A DNA stretch of 14,329 nucleotides from Candidatus Onthomorpha intestinigallinarum (GTDB lineage: Bacteria > Bacteroidota > Bacteroidia > Bacteroidales > P3). This document shows, piece after piece, positions 1 through 7,742 of the stretch. Each line of letters opens with the position of its first letter. The first letter of the stretch is position 1. Both the position numbers and the translations under genes were made by a program. A model generated the notes under the pieces. It was not told where the DNA came from, did no database searches, and worked only from the letters and a program-made list of their open reading frames with translations. The stretch lies in contig DXGG01000238.1 of assembly GCA_019114015.1 (NCBI GenBank), positions 1 through 14,329 of the forward strand, in the 5' to 3' direction.

Positions 1-1
1 T

Positions 2-424
2 TACTTCCAACCCTCGGTAAGTTTCGCCCAGAAAGGATTCAAAATAGAGATTATGAACAATTTCAAGAGAAATGTTGATGCCTTGTTGGCGGAAGTGGAC
101 CTCGGACTTTTGTTGAAATTCGGAGATGAAAGGCTCGGCAGGGGAGTGTTCCTGTCAATAGCACCGTATTTTACCTACGGTTTCGGTGGCAAGACCAAAG
201 AAACGGTATTGAATCCGATAGAAGAAGATTACAATGTGGAAAAGGAAATACAGACCTTTGAATACTGTAACCGTTCTGACCTCGGATTCAAACTGGGTAT
301 AGGATATGACTTTAGCAAACACTGGGAAGTTGCGGTCAATTACACTTTCGGCATGAACAAGATTGTAAACACCGACAACTATAAATGGAAAGCGTGGAAT
401 CTACAACTAGTCTATTTTTTCTGA
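2..424 (+). CDS. Outer-membrane beta-barrel protein, 5'-truncated by the window edge
   Basis: The reading frame is open from base 2 with no stop, so the gene starts upstream of the window. The first visible Met codon, at 53, is internal and not a credible start. About 140 residues are visible. They alternate hydrophobic and polar residues in amphipathic strands, for example around FLSIAPYFTYGFGG and LGFKLGIGYDF, and end in an aromatic strand finishing with Phe-Phe, the usual C-terminal signal for BAM-assisted outer-membrane insertion. The pattern resembles the small Bacteroidetes 'porin family / outer membrane beta-barrel' group (PorT-like barrels). No ligand or specific role can be read from it. 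Its last 18 bases overlap the end of the convergent FAD gene. Family-level call is good; function is unknown. Confidence 0.75.
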   Translation, partial: YFQPSVSFAQKGFKIEIMNNFKRNVDALLAEVDLGLLLKFGDERLGRGVFLSIAPYFTYGFGGKTKETVLNPIEEDYNVEKEIQTFEYCNRSDLGFKLGIGYDFSKHWEVAVNYTFGMNKIVNTDNYKWKAWNLQLVYFF

Positions 425-1957
425 CAGATTAAAGGCGAGTCGTCTTGCGGTATTTATCCCGTCCATTGCCGATGAGGTTATGCCTCCGGCATATCCGGCT
501 CCTTCTCCGCAGGGATAAAGATTCTTCAATTGCGGATGTTGTAATGTAACACCGTCTCTCGGTATGCGGACAGGAGAAGAGGTTCTAGACTCAAGGCCGA
601 CAAGCATGGCTTCCGAGCTGATGAATCCCTTTATTTTCCTGTCGAACAGAGCAAATCCTTTCCTAAGTGAGGCGGAAACAAAATCCGGCAACAACTCATT
701 CATGTTACATGAGCGTAAACCGGAAGGATATGAACTCGGATTCAAATGCGAGGAAACCCTGCCGTTCATGAAATCGCTTATTTTCTGAGCGGGAGCCGTC
801 TGATTGCGTATATACATTGTCTTTTCGCACTGTTGTTGAAACTTCATCAAGGACAAAGCTCCATATGAAGCATACTGATATGCATCCTTTTCAGTAACGC
901 TGACTACTATGCCCGAATTGGCAAAAGGAGAACAACGTCCGGATGAGGACATTCCGTTTACAACCAAAGAATTCCTTTCCGTACTTGAAGGGATGATCAT
1001 TCCGCCGGGACACATGCAAAAGGAAAAGACTCCCCGTGACCCTATATTACACGCAAGTGAATAAGATGCCGGAGGCAAAACACTCATATATTTGCTGTTG
1101 TTGTACTGTACGCGGTTTATCATCTGCTGCGAGTGTTCAACTCTCACTCCCATGGCAAAAGGCTTGGGTTCCAAAAGCCAGCCTCTATGATGAAACAGTT
1201 CGTAAATATCCCTTGCAGAATGGCCGGTAGACAATATTACCGCACGTGCCTCTATGGTTTCGGAAGATGCAAGTCTGACTCCGCATACACGTCCGTCCCT
1301 AACTATAAAATCAACAACTCTGGAATTGAAATGATACTCTCCTCCGCAGGATGTTATCGTATGCCTTATGTTCTTTATTATTCCTGAAAGTCTATCCGTT
1401 CCTATATGCGGATGAGCCTCTATCAGTATGCTTCTGTCCGCACCGTGACGAACGAATGTTTCCAATACTTGCTCAATACTTCCTTTCTTGTTGGAACGTG
1501 TGTACAATTTGCCGTCGGAAAACGTTCCCGCTCCACCCTCTCCGAAACACCAGTTGGAATCTTCATTAAAGGATACGTTCCTTGCAATCATGGCTATATC
1601 CTTTTTCCGTTCGCTTACACTGCGTCCCCGTTCAATTATAACCGGTTTCAAACCACACTCCAACAGTGTCAGTGCGGCAAACAACCCGCAGGGACCTGCC
1701 CCGACAATTATCACACTCTCAGCGTTTGAAACATCCCTGTAATTTCTTTCTATCGGTCTTTCCTCCTCGTAATCGGTGGAAACCAAAAGCCTCAATCTGT
1801 ACACGGGATTCTTTCTCGCATCAAGGCTCTTTCGCAAAAGTCTCAAACATGCCACATCCTCAGGATTGATTCCGACTTTTTTTGCAGCTATCCTTTTCAA
1901 TCGTTCCCTGTCCGAAAACTCCAAAGGGTTTACCTCTATCTCTATCGTTTCTTTCAC
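407..1957 (-). CDS. COG2509-type FAD-dependent dehydrogenase (NAD(P)/FAD-binding protein)
   Basis: This 516-residue protein has a small N-terminal domain (about 1-75) followed by a Rossmann FAD-binding motif GAGPCG at 86-91 and an acidic ERG turn near 109-111 that would bind the ribose. A family signature, GEGGAGTFSDGKL, lies at 139-151. Near the C-terminus is the second FAD contact, CGEGAGYAGGI. These features match the uncharacterised FAD-dependent dehydrogenases of COG2509, widespread in Bacteroidota and Firmicutes; the substrate is unknown. The start codon is GTG, not ATG, three bases after the porT stop, which suggests translational coupling. The N-terminal sequence from this GTG fits the family, so I keep it. 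It is the last gene of the minus-strand train, and its 3' end overlaps the convergent barrel gene by 18 bases. Confidence 0.85.
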   Translation of the reverse strand: MKETIEIEVNPLEFSDRERLKRIAAKKVGINPEDVACLRLLRKSLDARKNPVYRLRLLVSTDYEEERPIERNYRDVSNAESVIIVGAGPCGLFAALTLLECGLKPVIIERGRSVSERKKDIAMIARNVSFNEDSNWCFGEGGAGTFSDGKLYTRSNKKGSIEQVLETFVRHGADRSILIEAHPHIGTDRLSGIIKNIRHTITSCGGEYHFNSRVVDFIVRDGRVCGVRLASSETIEARAVILSTGHSARDIYELFHHRGWLLEPKPFAMGVRVEHSQQMINRVQYNNSKYMSVLPPASYSLACNIGSRGVFSFCMCPGGMIIPSSTERNSLVVNGMSSSGRCSPFANSGIVVSVTEKDAYQYASYGALSLMKFQQQCEKTMYIRNQTAPAQKISDFMNGRVSSHLNPSSYPSGLRSCNMNELLPDFVSASLRKGFALFDRKIKGFISSEAMLVGLESRTSSPVRIPRDGVTLQHPQLKNLYPCGEGAGYAGGITSSAMDGINTARRLAFNLSEKID

Positions 1958-1960
1958 TTG

Positions 1961-2665
1961 TTATTCAAATGTCAGATTTATAAAAAAGACCTGCGTCTTG
2001 ATTTTGTCCAACACATCCGAATACATTGTATGATGTTCGTGAATCAAAATGTCATTCAATCCGAATGAGGTCTTCAACTCTATGCCGAACTTGAAATAAT
2101 TGAGATAGAAATCAAAGCCTACACCAAGCGTATAGAACCATTCGTTATTGTCTATCTTCAACATGATGTCTTCTGGCGAGGCTTTTTTCCTTTTGATCGA
2201 ACCCAAATCAAACGCATATTTGCCCCCGGCTATCAAGTACGGTCTGAAATTGTGCCATCTCGAAGACTGTATCTTCAACTCCAAAGGAACCTCCAGGTAA
2301 ATCGCCTCCAGGTAATTGCTCTTGTCAAGATATTTGTCCATCAGATACAGAGAATAATTTATCCTTCTGTCCGCAAATGTTATCGTAGGCGTCAGACGCA
2401 AACGGGCATACTTGTGCAGACGCAAATCAGATATGATTCCAAGCTGGAAACCAACCTTTCTTTCCGATTCAAACGAAAGGACGGTATCGACATAAGGCCT
2501 GTTCTCTTTTTCTATAAGATTTGAAGACAGCTGATTGAAGCCCAACAGCACACCAAAATGAAGAACCTTGTCATCGTAATGTGGAAGATTGGGAGGGGAA
2601 CTTTGTGAGAATCCTTCAAAACCAAAAACAAACAAAAAAATCAGAACACAGCAAATACGCCTCAT
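1961..2665 (-). CDS. porT: PorT-like outer-membrane beta-barrel protein (type IX secretion / gliding)
   Basis: This 234-residue protein has a clear signal peptide: MRR, then a hydrophobic stretch to about residue 19, with probable cleavage near FSQ at 19-21. The mature part is made of amphipathic beta strands. YLEVPLELK (123-131) followed by NFRPYLIAGGKY (139-150) closely resembles the central part of PorT/SprT, the outer-membrane barrel needed for type IX secretion in Porphyromonas gingivalis and for gliding in Flavobacterium. The length also fits PorT (about 240 residues). Two turns are rich in charged residues (158-175 and 208-222). It starts one base after the stop of the heptose kinase gene and ends three bases before the FAD gene. 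It could instead be a related small barrel without a secretion role; the central motif makes PorT the better call. Confidence 0.72.
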   Translation of the reverse strand: MRRICCVLIFLFVFGFEGFSQSSPPNLPHYDDKVLHFGVLLGFNQLSSNLIEKENRPYVDTVLSFESERKVGFQLGIISDLRLHKYARLRLTPTITFADRRINYSLYLMDKYLDKSNYLEAIYLEVPLELKIQSSRWHNFRPYLIAGGKYAFDLGSIKRKKASPEDIMLKIDNNEWFYTLGVGFDFYLNYFKFGIELKTSFGLNDILIHEHHTMYSDVLDKIKTQVFFINLTFE

Positions 2666-2666
2666 A

Positions 2667-3662
2667 TCAATCCCTTGTAGATAATTCCGACAACAACTTA
2701 AGTTTGTTTACAGGCACCACTCCGACAGACTCACACACCAATCCTCCTGCCATATTGCTTACCCTTGCCATTTGTTCCGATGCCATACCCAAGGCCAGAC
2801 AAAGAGTCGCAACACTGATGACCGTATCCCCTGCCCCACTGACATCCGCTATCTTCCTCAACTGTGCCGGCAAAATCCCTATATATGCAGGCGAAACGGT
2901 ATAATCCGCAATGAAAACGCCATTCTCGCTAAGTGTGATGAACACCTTGTCTATCTTCTGCTTATGATGCAACAATAAAGCCGCTTCAGACAAAACATCC
3001 TTATCCACCCCATCAAAATCTATCTTCAAACCTTCCTTCAATTCCTTCAGATTGGGTTTGAATAAACTAACCCTGCGGTAAGAAGAAAAGTTCCTCTTTT
3101 TAGGATCCACCGCAGTAGGAATATTTTTGCTCTCGGCCAAAGCAACTATCTGTTTTATGACATTCTCGGTGATGACTCCCTTGTCGTAATCCTGAAAAAC
3201 AATCGCATCTATCCTTCTTGTCCTGACAATATCCCTTATTCCACATATGAACCTCTCCTCTTCCTCTTTGTCCAAAGGTCTGTCCGTTTCATCATCCACA
3301 CGCAACATCTGTGCCTTGTTGCCTATTATTCTCGTCTTTACAGTCGTGGGCCTTTTGGAAGAGCACATTAAACCTTCCGTACTCATGTTCTTTTCCTTCA
3401 TGAGTCCACTCAGAATCTCTCCGTCAACATCATCCCCTATGACAGTGCATAAAATGGGACTTGCTCCCATGGCGGCAATGTTCAACGCAACATTGGCAGC
3501 TCCCCCTAAACGGTTTTCTTTCCTGTAAACGGCACAAACCGGCACCGGAGCCTCGGGAGAAATCCTCTCAACCTTGCTCCACCAATATGAATCAATCATG
3601 ACATCCCCTATGATGAGAATGTTCAACGAATCGAACCGCTTAAAAATATCCCTGTAATTCAT
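2667..3662 (-). CDS. rfaE1: D-glycero-beta-D-manno-heptose-7-phosphate kinase (stand-alone RfaE/HldE kinase domain)
   Basis: This is a 331-residue PfkB/ribokinase-family sugar kinase. The N-terminal segment GDVMIDSYWW...RISPEAPVPV (19-41) is the signature of the kinase half of HldE/RfaE. LGGAANVALN (52-61) is the sugar-binding loop, FKPNLKE lies at 201-207, and DVSGAGDT (273-280) is the anion hole with catalytic Asp279. Family role: it phosphorylates heptose 7-phosphate at C1 on the way to ADP-heptose for LPS core or heptose-containing glycans. The C-terminal nucleotidyltransferase half of enterobacterial HldE is absent, so adenylylation must be done by another protein. The gene sits nine bases after ansA and one base before porT. 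The related family members RbsK and PfkB are less likely because of the N-terminal signature. Confidence 0.85.
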   Translation of the reverse strand: MNYRDIFKRFDSLNILIIGDVMIDSYWWSKVERISPEAPVPVCAVYRKENRLGGAANVALNIAAMGASPILCTVIGDDVDGEILSGLMKEKNMSTEGLMCSSKRPTTVKTRIIGNKAQMLRVDDETDRPLDKEEEERFICGIRDIVRTRRIDAIVFQDYDKGVITENVIKQIVALAESKNIPTAVDPKKRNFSSYRRVSLFKPNLKELKEGLKIDFDGVDKDVLSEAALLLHHKQKIDKVFITLSENGVFIADYTVSPAYIGILPAQLRKIADVSGAGDTVISVATLCLALGMASEQMARVSNMAGGLVCESVGVVPVNKLKLLSELSTRD

Positions 3663-3671
3663 ACAACTATA

Positions 3672-4694
3672 TCAAACTGTTATTTCCCCCCTCAAATCGG
3701 ACCTGAGCATACGCTCCACCTCATTTCTGTCATCATAATTGCCCAAAACGAACATCAACTTCGCCAATGCAGCCTCGGTGGTTATGTCTCCACCCGATAT
3801 GACTCCCATCTTCAACAACTCGGTCGAAGCCTGATAATGTCCCATGACAACAGAACCGGCCTTGCATTGAGTCACGTTTAAAACGATTACCCCCTTCGAT
3901 ATAGTATTTCCAACAGCGTTTATGAACCAATCCGCCGTAGGTGCGTTGCCGCTGCCGTAAGTCTCCAGTATAACCCCTTTCAAATCCCTTATGGAGAGGA
4001 ATGTTTCGAGATGTTCCCGTCTCAAGGCCGGATGTACCTTTATTATCGCAACCTGATCGCACATCCTGTCATATACCCTGAGCCTATCGGCAGGAAGCTC
4101 CCTTATCAGATGACGCTTATAGCTTATGTTTATTCCGACCTTGGCAAGAGAAGGATAGTTGCCCGAATAAAAAGCCTCGAAATGTTCGGCATTTATTTTA
4201 GTCGTCCTGTTGCCCCTGAAAAGTTTGTTCTCGAAAAATATGCATACTTCGGGAATCGGAACCTCATCATTGGCCGCTATCTCCACGGCGGATATGATAT
4301 TCTCCCTTCCGTCCGTGCGTATCATGCCCAAAGGCAGCTGACTGCCGGTAATTATCACCGGTTTGGACAGATTCTCCAACAGAAAACTCAAGGCGGAAGC
4401 CGTATAGCTCATGGTGTCCGTGCCGTGCAAAATGACAAAGCCGTCATACAAATCATACTTCTCCCCTATCAGTTTCGCCAAACGCAACCATACGTCCGAA
4501 TGCATGTCGGAGGAGTCTATTATGGGGTCGAACTGCAGGGTGTCTATTCCGCATTCCAGTTCTTTCAACACGGGCAAAGCCTCGTAAATCTTCTTCATGT
4601 CGAAAGGATGCAGGGCTCCTGTCGTCTTGTCCTTGACCATCCCTATCGTACCGCCTGTATAAATGACCAATATCCTCTTCATAAACATATTCAT
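3672..4694 (-). CDS. ansA: Type I L-asparaginase (cytoplasmic)
   Basis: This 340-residue protein hydrolyses L-asparagine to aspartate and ammonia. Both catalytic motifs are present: TGGTIG at 13-18 (nucleophilic Thr16) and HGTDT at 90-94 (Thr92-Asp93). GNRTTK at 161-166 probably supplies the catalytic lysine. There is no signal peptide, which fits the cytoplasmic type I (AnsA) form rather than the secreted type II. The ATG at 4694 is the longest start, but MKRILVIYTGG beginning at 4682 (Met5) matches the usual beginning of the family, so the true start may be there. A promoter-like TAATTTTG box lies just upstream. The gene opens the second block of the train, before rfaE1, porT and the COG2509 gene. 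Its link to them is positional only. Confidence 0.9.
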   Translation of the reverse strand: MNMFMKRILVIYTGGTIGMVKDKTTGALHPFDMKKIYEALPVLKELECGIDTLQFDPIIDSSDMHSDVWLRLAKLIGEKYDLYDGFVILHGTDTMSYTASALSFLLENLSKPVIITGSQLPLGMIRTDGRENIISAVEIAANDEVPIPEVCIFFENKLFRGNRTTKINAEHFEAFYSGNYPSLAKVGINISYKRHLIRELPADRLRVYDRMCDQVAIIKVHPALRREHLETFLSIRDLKGVILETYGSGNAPTADWFINAVGNTISKGVIVLNVTQCKAGSVVMGHYQASTELLKMGVISGGDITTEAALAKLMFVLGNYDDRNEVERMLRSDLRGEITV

Positions 4695-4702
4695 GAAAAC
4701 GG

Positions 4703-4710
4703 CAAAATTA
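4703..4710 (-). promoter_or_regulatory. Candidate Bacteroidota -7 promoter box before ansA
   Basis: The minus strand reads TAATTTTG, a full match to the Bacteroidota -7 consensus TAnnTTTG. It lies 8 bases before the 4694 ATG and 20 before the alternative ATG at 4682. I see no good TTTG -33 element at 19-21 bases. If used, the transcript would begin almost at the first ATG, giving a leaderless message, or would favour the inner start with a short leader. It sits in the largest gap of the minus-strand train. Confidence 0.45.
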
Positions 4711-4715
4711 CAAAA

Positions 4716-4741
4716 TTTGATTCCAATTTTACGGAATCAAA
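4716..4741 (-). terminator. Hairpin, possible weak terminator after the glycosyltransferase gene
   Basis: A perfect 9-bp stem (4716-4724 pairing with 4733-4741) encloses an 8-base loop. On the minus strand it is followed by TTTTGTAATTTT, so it could act as an AT-rich intrinsic terminator ending the transcript of the upstream block. The stem has only three G-C pairs, so it would be weak. One arm is part of the third 21-bp repeat, so it may instead be an operator-like inverted repeat immediately upstream of the -7 box. Confidence 0.4.
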
Positions 4742-4791
4742 AAAGAAAATTCCGGATTCAGAAAACAAAATGACGGAATCAAAAAAGAATA
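4729..4791 (-). repeat. Three tandem 21-bp repeats between the glycosyltransferase and asparaginase genes
   Basis: The 63 bases right after the glycosyltransferase stop divide into three head-to-tail 21-base units (4771-4791, 4750-4770, 4729-4749). Units one and three share the 17-base core TTCTTTTTTGATTCCGT; unit two is diverged (TGAATCCGG at the equivalent place). All carry GATTCCG or GAATCCG at the same phase. The period equals two DNA helical turns. The repeats fill most of the only sizeable gap in the minus-strand train and abut the hairpin and the -7 box before ansA. There are no unique spacers, so it is not a CRISPR array. Confidence 0.8.
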
Positions 4792-5787
4792 TCAGCGCAA
4801 AGCCTTGTCGAAAATGGAACAGAACTTACGGCGGTTAGTTTCCTTGTCCGCAAATTCGGCAACAAGGAGTTTGTTGGTCCGTATCATCTTTTCACTGTCC
4901 ACCTGACGGATTCTCTCGAAAAAATCGCCCTTCAGTTCCGAATCCTTTACCACCACGGCATTTTCATTGTCCTTTATGATACCCCTATATGCCGGAAGAT
5001 CGCTTACGACCGGCAAACAACCGGCACTCATAGCCTCCCACAACGATATGGGAAAGCTGTCGCTCTCCGGTATTGAAACATACACTCTGGACACTGCATA
5101 GTATTCATTGTTTTCTTCGGGACTCAGCCATGAGGTAATCCTCACTTTATCGGAAATGTTCAACGATTCGCAAAGTTCGGACAGTTCCTTTTCCCTGCCG
5201 CAACCTGCAACAACCAGCGTCCAATCGTCATTTCCCGGTTTGGAAACGAATCTTGAAAACGCCCTTATTATCTCATCTATCCTGTAAAGACTTCCGTGCA
5301 GACGATTGGAATAGATTATATTCTTCTTTTCCGCCGGCTTTACAGGATTGATTCCGAGATTGGCTACGACTATTTCCGAATCCGGCGGACAATATTTCCT
5401 CATCATTTCCGCCAGATAGGGGCTCCCGGCATTGTAATAATGGGAACGTTTCAATATATAGCGCAACATCCATCTGTAAACCAAGCCCCGTTTCGGCATG
5501 AGCAATATGTCGCTTCCTATTCCGACGGCAAGCGTGGGGATGTTCCTGTTTTTGGCCAGTGTTGCAATAAAAGCGGTAAGATTCAACTGGTAAAGTATTA
5601 TGAAATCGGGTTCGTATTCTTTCAGAAGCCTTTTTGTCCGTATCAGTGCATTGAAAAAGTTGCCGCAACCGCAGTCTATATTCTCCGTAAGGCGTGTCAT
5701 GGAAAAATAACCGCCTACAAGCTCCCTTAAGTTTCTTGTATGTACGCTTTCGGGATTGCCCACCACAAGAAGTCTTTCAGCTTTCAT
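4792..5787 (-). CDS. GT4-like glycosyltransferase (GT-B fold)
   Basis: This 331-residue protein has two-domain GT-B architecture. The N-terminal part (1-150) begins with RLLVVGNPESVHTRNL and has a helix-strand pattern with no membrane segments. The C-terminal part contains the donor-binding region: NIIYSNRLHG (156-165), LVVAGCGREKELSEL (191-205), and SDSFPISLWEAMSAGCLPVVSD (242-263). This is the GT4 E-x7-E site with Asp243 in place of the first Glu and Glu251 as the second, a substitution also seen in other GT4 members. It probably adds a sugar to a lipid-linked or LPS glycan at the inner face of the membrane. Donor and acceptor are unknown. The start codon overlaps the end of the dehydratase gene by 11 bases, so the two are probably translationally coupled and act on the same glycan. 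Confidence 0.8.
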   Translation of the reverse strand: MKAERLLVVGNPESVHTRNLRELVGGYFSMTRLTENIDCGCGNFFNALIRTKRLLKEYEPDFIILYQLNLTAFIATLAKNRNIPTLAVGIGSDILLMPKRGLVYRWMLRYILKRSHYYNAGSPYLAEMMRKYCPPDSEIVVANLGINPVKPAEKKNIIYSNRLHGSLYRIDEIIRAFSRFVSKPGNDDWTLVVAGCGREKELSELCESLNISDKVRITSWLSPEENNEYYAVSRVYVSIPESDSFPISLWEAMSAGCLPVVSDLPAYRGIIKDNENAVVVKDSELKGDFFERIRQVDSEKMIRTNKLLVAEFADKETNRRKFCSIFDKALR

Positions 5788-7717
5788 TTTCCGTATCCAA
5801 TTGTTCGTAAATGCTGTTGTTGCTTTTGTAGCTTTTTATCAGGTGTTTCATATTGGCAACTATCCTTTCGTCCTGATCCGAAGAATAATTCTCCAATATG
5901 CTTTCCAACTCCCTCATGCTCTTTTGCACTTCCTCTGCATCGACAGGCTCCTGCTTTGCGATGAATATCTTCTTGTGATACGTAGGAAGGGTGTCTTCGT
6001 TTTTCGTAAGCAGTTCTTCGTACAGTTTTTCCCCCGGTCTCAAACCGGTATAGACGATTCTTATGTCCTTGTCGGGTTGCAGTCCCGACAGTTTTATCAT
6101 CCTTTCGGCCAAAGTGCGTATCTTGACCGGTTCTCCCATGTCGAACAGAAATATTTCGCCGCCCTGTCCCATCGTTGCCGCCTCCAACACCAACCGGCTT
6201 GCCTCCGGAATAGTCATAAAGTAACGTGTAATGTCCGGATGGGTAACCGTGACCGGTCCTCCTTCGGCTATCTGCTGTCTGAACCTCGGTATGACGGAAC
6301 CGTTTGAACCGAGAACGTTTCCAAAACGGGTAGTGATGAATCTGGTTTTGTTTCCTTCCCTGTTGTTCATCTGTTGTATTAATATTTCCGCGTAACGCTT
6401 GCTTGCACCCATAACATTGGTAGGATTGACCGCCTTGTCCGTTGAAATCATCACAAACTTCTCCACACCGTATTCCATTGCTAATTCAGCCATATTCCTT
6501 GTCCCGATTACATTGGTGGTAACAGCCTGGTAAGGAGCCCTTTCCATCATTGGCACGTGCTTGTATGCAGCGGCATGAAATATAATCTGCGGCCTGTAAT
6601 GTTCGAAAATCTCCCTCAACTTATCCTTATCCTTAACGCTTGCTATCACTATTTCCCTCTCCGTTTCGGAAAACTTGTCGTTCATCTCGTTTTCCATATG
6701 ATAAAGAGGCGTTTCGGCCTGATCCAACAGTATTGTTTTGGTGGAGAACTTCGACAGTTGGCGTACTATTTCGCTTCCTATGCTGCCAGCAGCTCCGCTT
6801 ACAAGCACCGTTTTGCCTTTCATCTGTTGGGAAATTATTTCAAGGTTAAGATTGATTTCGTCTCGCAAAAGCAAATCCTCTATCTGTAAATCCTTTATCT
6901 GATTGTCTTTCAGTTTTCCGTCCGTCCACGTTTTTATGGGAGGTACGGTCAACACCTTCACCTTATTCTGGTGACACAACTCGAAAATCTCGTTTTTCCT
7001 TTCCTGAGAAATGCGTTTGGTGGCTATTATCAACTGATCTATATCCTTGTATTTTATGAGATATTCCTGCTTTTGACGGGGATATATCTTGTGTCCCATA
7101 ATAGTTTTCCCCGTTAGATTGGGATCATCGTCTATGAATCCCTTGATGTAATACTTTCTCGATGCACTCATCAGTGTGTTTGCCGTAGCCGTTCCGGTTC
7201 TTCCTGCACCGAAGATTACAACCTGCGTGTTCAGTTCGGTATTCACTCCGGCCTTGTATGCTTTTTCGAACAGCCAGCGGACAAACATCCTGAACATGAA
7301 CAGTCCTATGTAGCTTATGCAGGCATTGACCAATATCAACTGTTTGGGTATATAATCCGTACCGTGATTCAGTTTATACGCAAGGTTTATTCCCATAAGT
7401 ACAACGGTGGTTGTCAGTATCGCAAAGAAGATTCTTATCATGTCGCTGAAAGAAGAATATCTTATCACGCTCCTGTGAATTCTGAAAACATTCAAAAAGA
7501 CAATGGTTACGACAGTAGAAAGAATTATAAACCTCACGGAATAATCGTCGAAGGGGAACGAAAACCATTTTTCCTTTATCGACACGGCAAAAGCCGAAAC
7601 AAATATTGACAGGATGACGATAAAGGCATCTATCAAGGCTATTACCCATGCCGGTATGTACCTTTTGGCCATGAACTTATCAATCAGCTGCAACATTTTA
7701 CGGTAAAGTTTATTCAT
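5777..7717 (-). CDS. Membrane-anchored nucleotide-sugar 4,6-dehydratase (WbpM/PglF/CapD family)
   Basis: This 646-residue protein has four predicted membrane helices (about 21-46, 61-79, 93-112, 126-149). A nucleotide-binding domain follows with GAGRTG at 170-175, then a short-chain dehydrogenase domain with GAAGSIG at 308-314. The usual Tyr-x3-Lys catalytic pair is replaced by Met436 and Lys440 (NVMGASKRYAE), and MISTDK lies at 423-428. This is the known variant of the long FlaA1/WbpM dehydratases. Such enzymes convert UDP-GlcNAc to the 4-keto-6-deoxy sugar at the inner membrane, feeding synthesis of 2,6-dideoxy amino sugars (QuiNAc, FucNAc, bacillosamine). It lies 25 bases after the FAD/Fe-S gene and overlaps the downstream glycosyltransferase. 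No aminotransferase or reductase for its product lies here, so the final sugar is unknown. Confidence 0.9.
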   Translation of the reverse strand: MNKLYRKMLQLIDKFMAKRYIPAWVIALIDAFIVILSIFVSAFAVSIKEKWFSFPFDDYSVRFIILSTVVTIVFLNVFRIHRSVIRYSSFSDMIRIFFAILTTTVVLMGINLAYKLNHGTDYIPKQLILVNACISYIGLFMFRMFVRWLFEKAYKAGVNTELNTQVVIFGAGRTGTATANTLMSASRKYYIKGFIDDDPNLTGKTIMGHKIYPRQKQEYLIKYKDIDQLIIATKRISQERKNEIFELCHQNKVKVLTVPPIKTWTDGKLKDNQIKDLQIEDLLLRDEINLNLEIISQQMKGKTVLVSGAAGSIGSEIVRQLSKFSTKTILLDQAETPLYHMENEMNDKFSETEREIVIASVKDKDKLREIFEHYRPQIIFHAAAYKHVPMMERAPYQAVTTNVIGTRNMAELAMEYGVEKFVMISTDKAVNPTNVMGASKRYAEILIQQMNNREGNKTRFITTRFGNVLGSNGSVIPRFRQQIAEGGPVTVTHPDITRYFMTIPEASRLVLEAATMGQGGEIFLFDMGEPVKIRTLAERMIKLSGLQPDKDIRIVYTGLRPGEKLYEELLTKNEDTLPTYHKKIFIAKQEPVDAEEVQKSMRELESILENYSSDQDERIVANMKHLIKSYKSNNSIYEQLDTENES

Positions 7718-7742
7718 AACGCTTGTTTTTTGGATTGGTTCG

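Noticed and set aside
4729..4791. CRISPR array
   Set aside because: The repeats are directly tandem with no unique spacers and no cas genes are present.
4011..4838. Long + strand open frame opposite asparaginase
   Set aside because: Antisense to a clearly conserved enzyme, no family features; its repetitive tail is only the 21-bp repeat read as codons.
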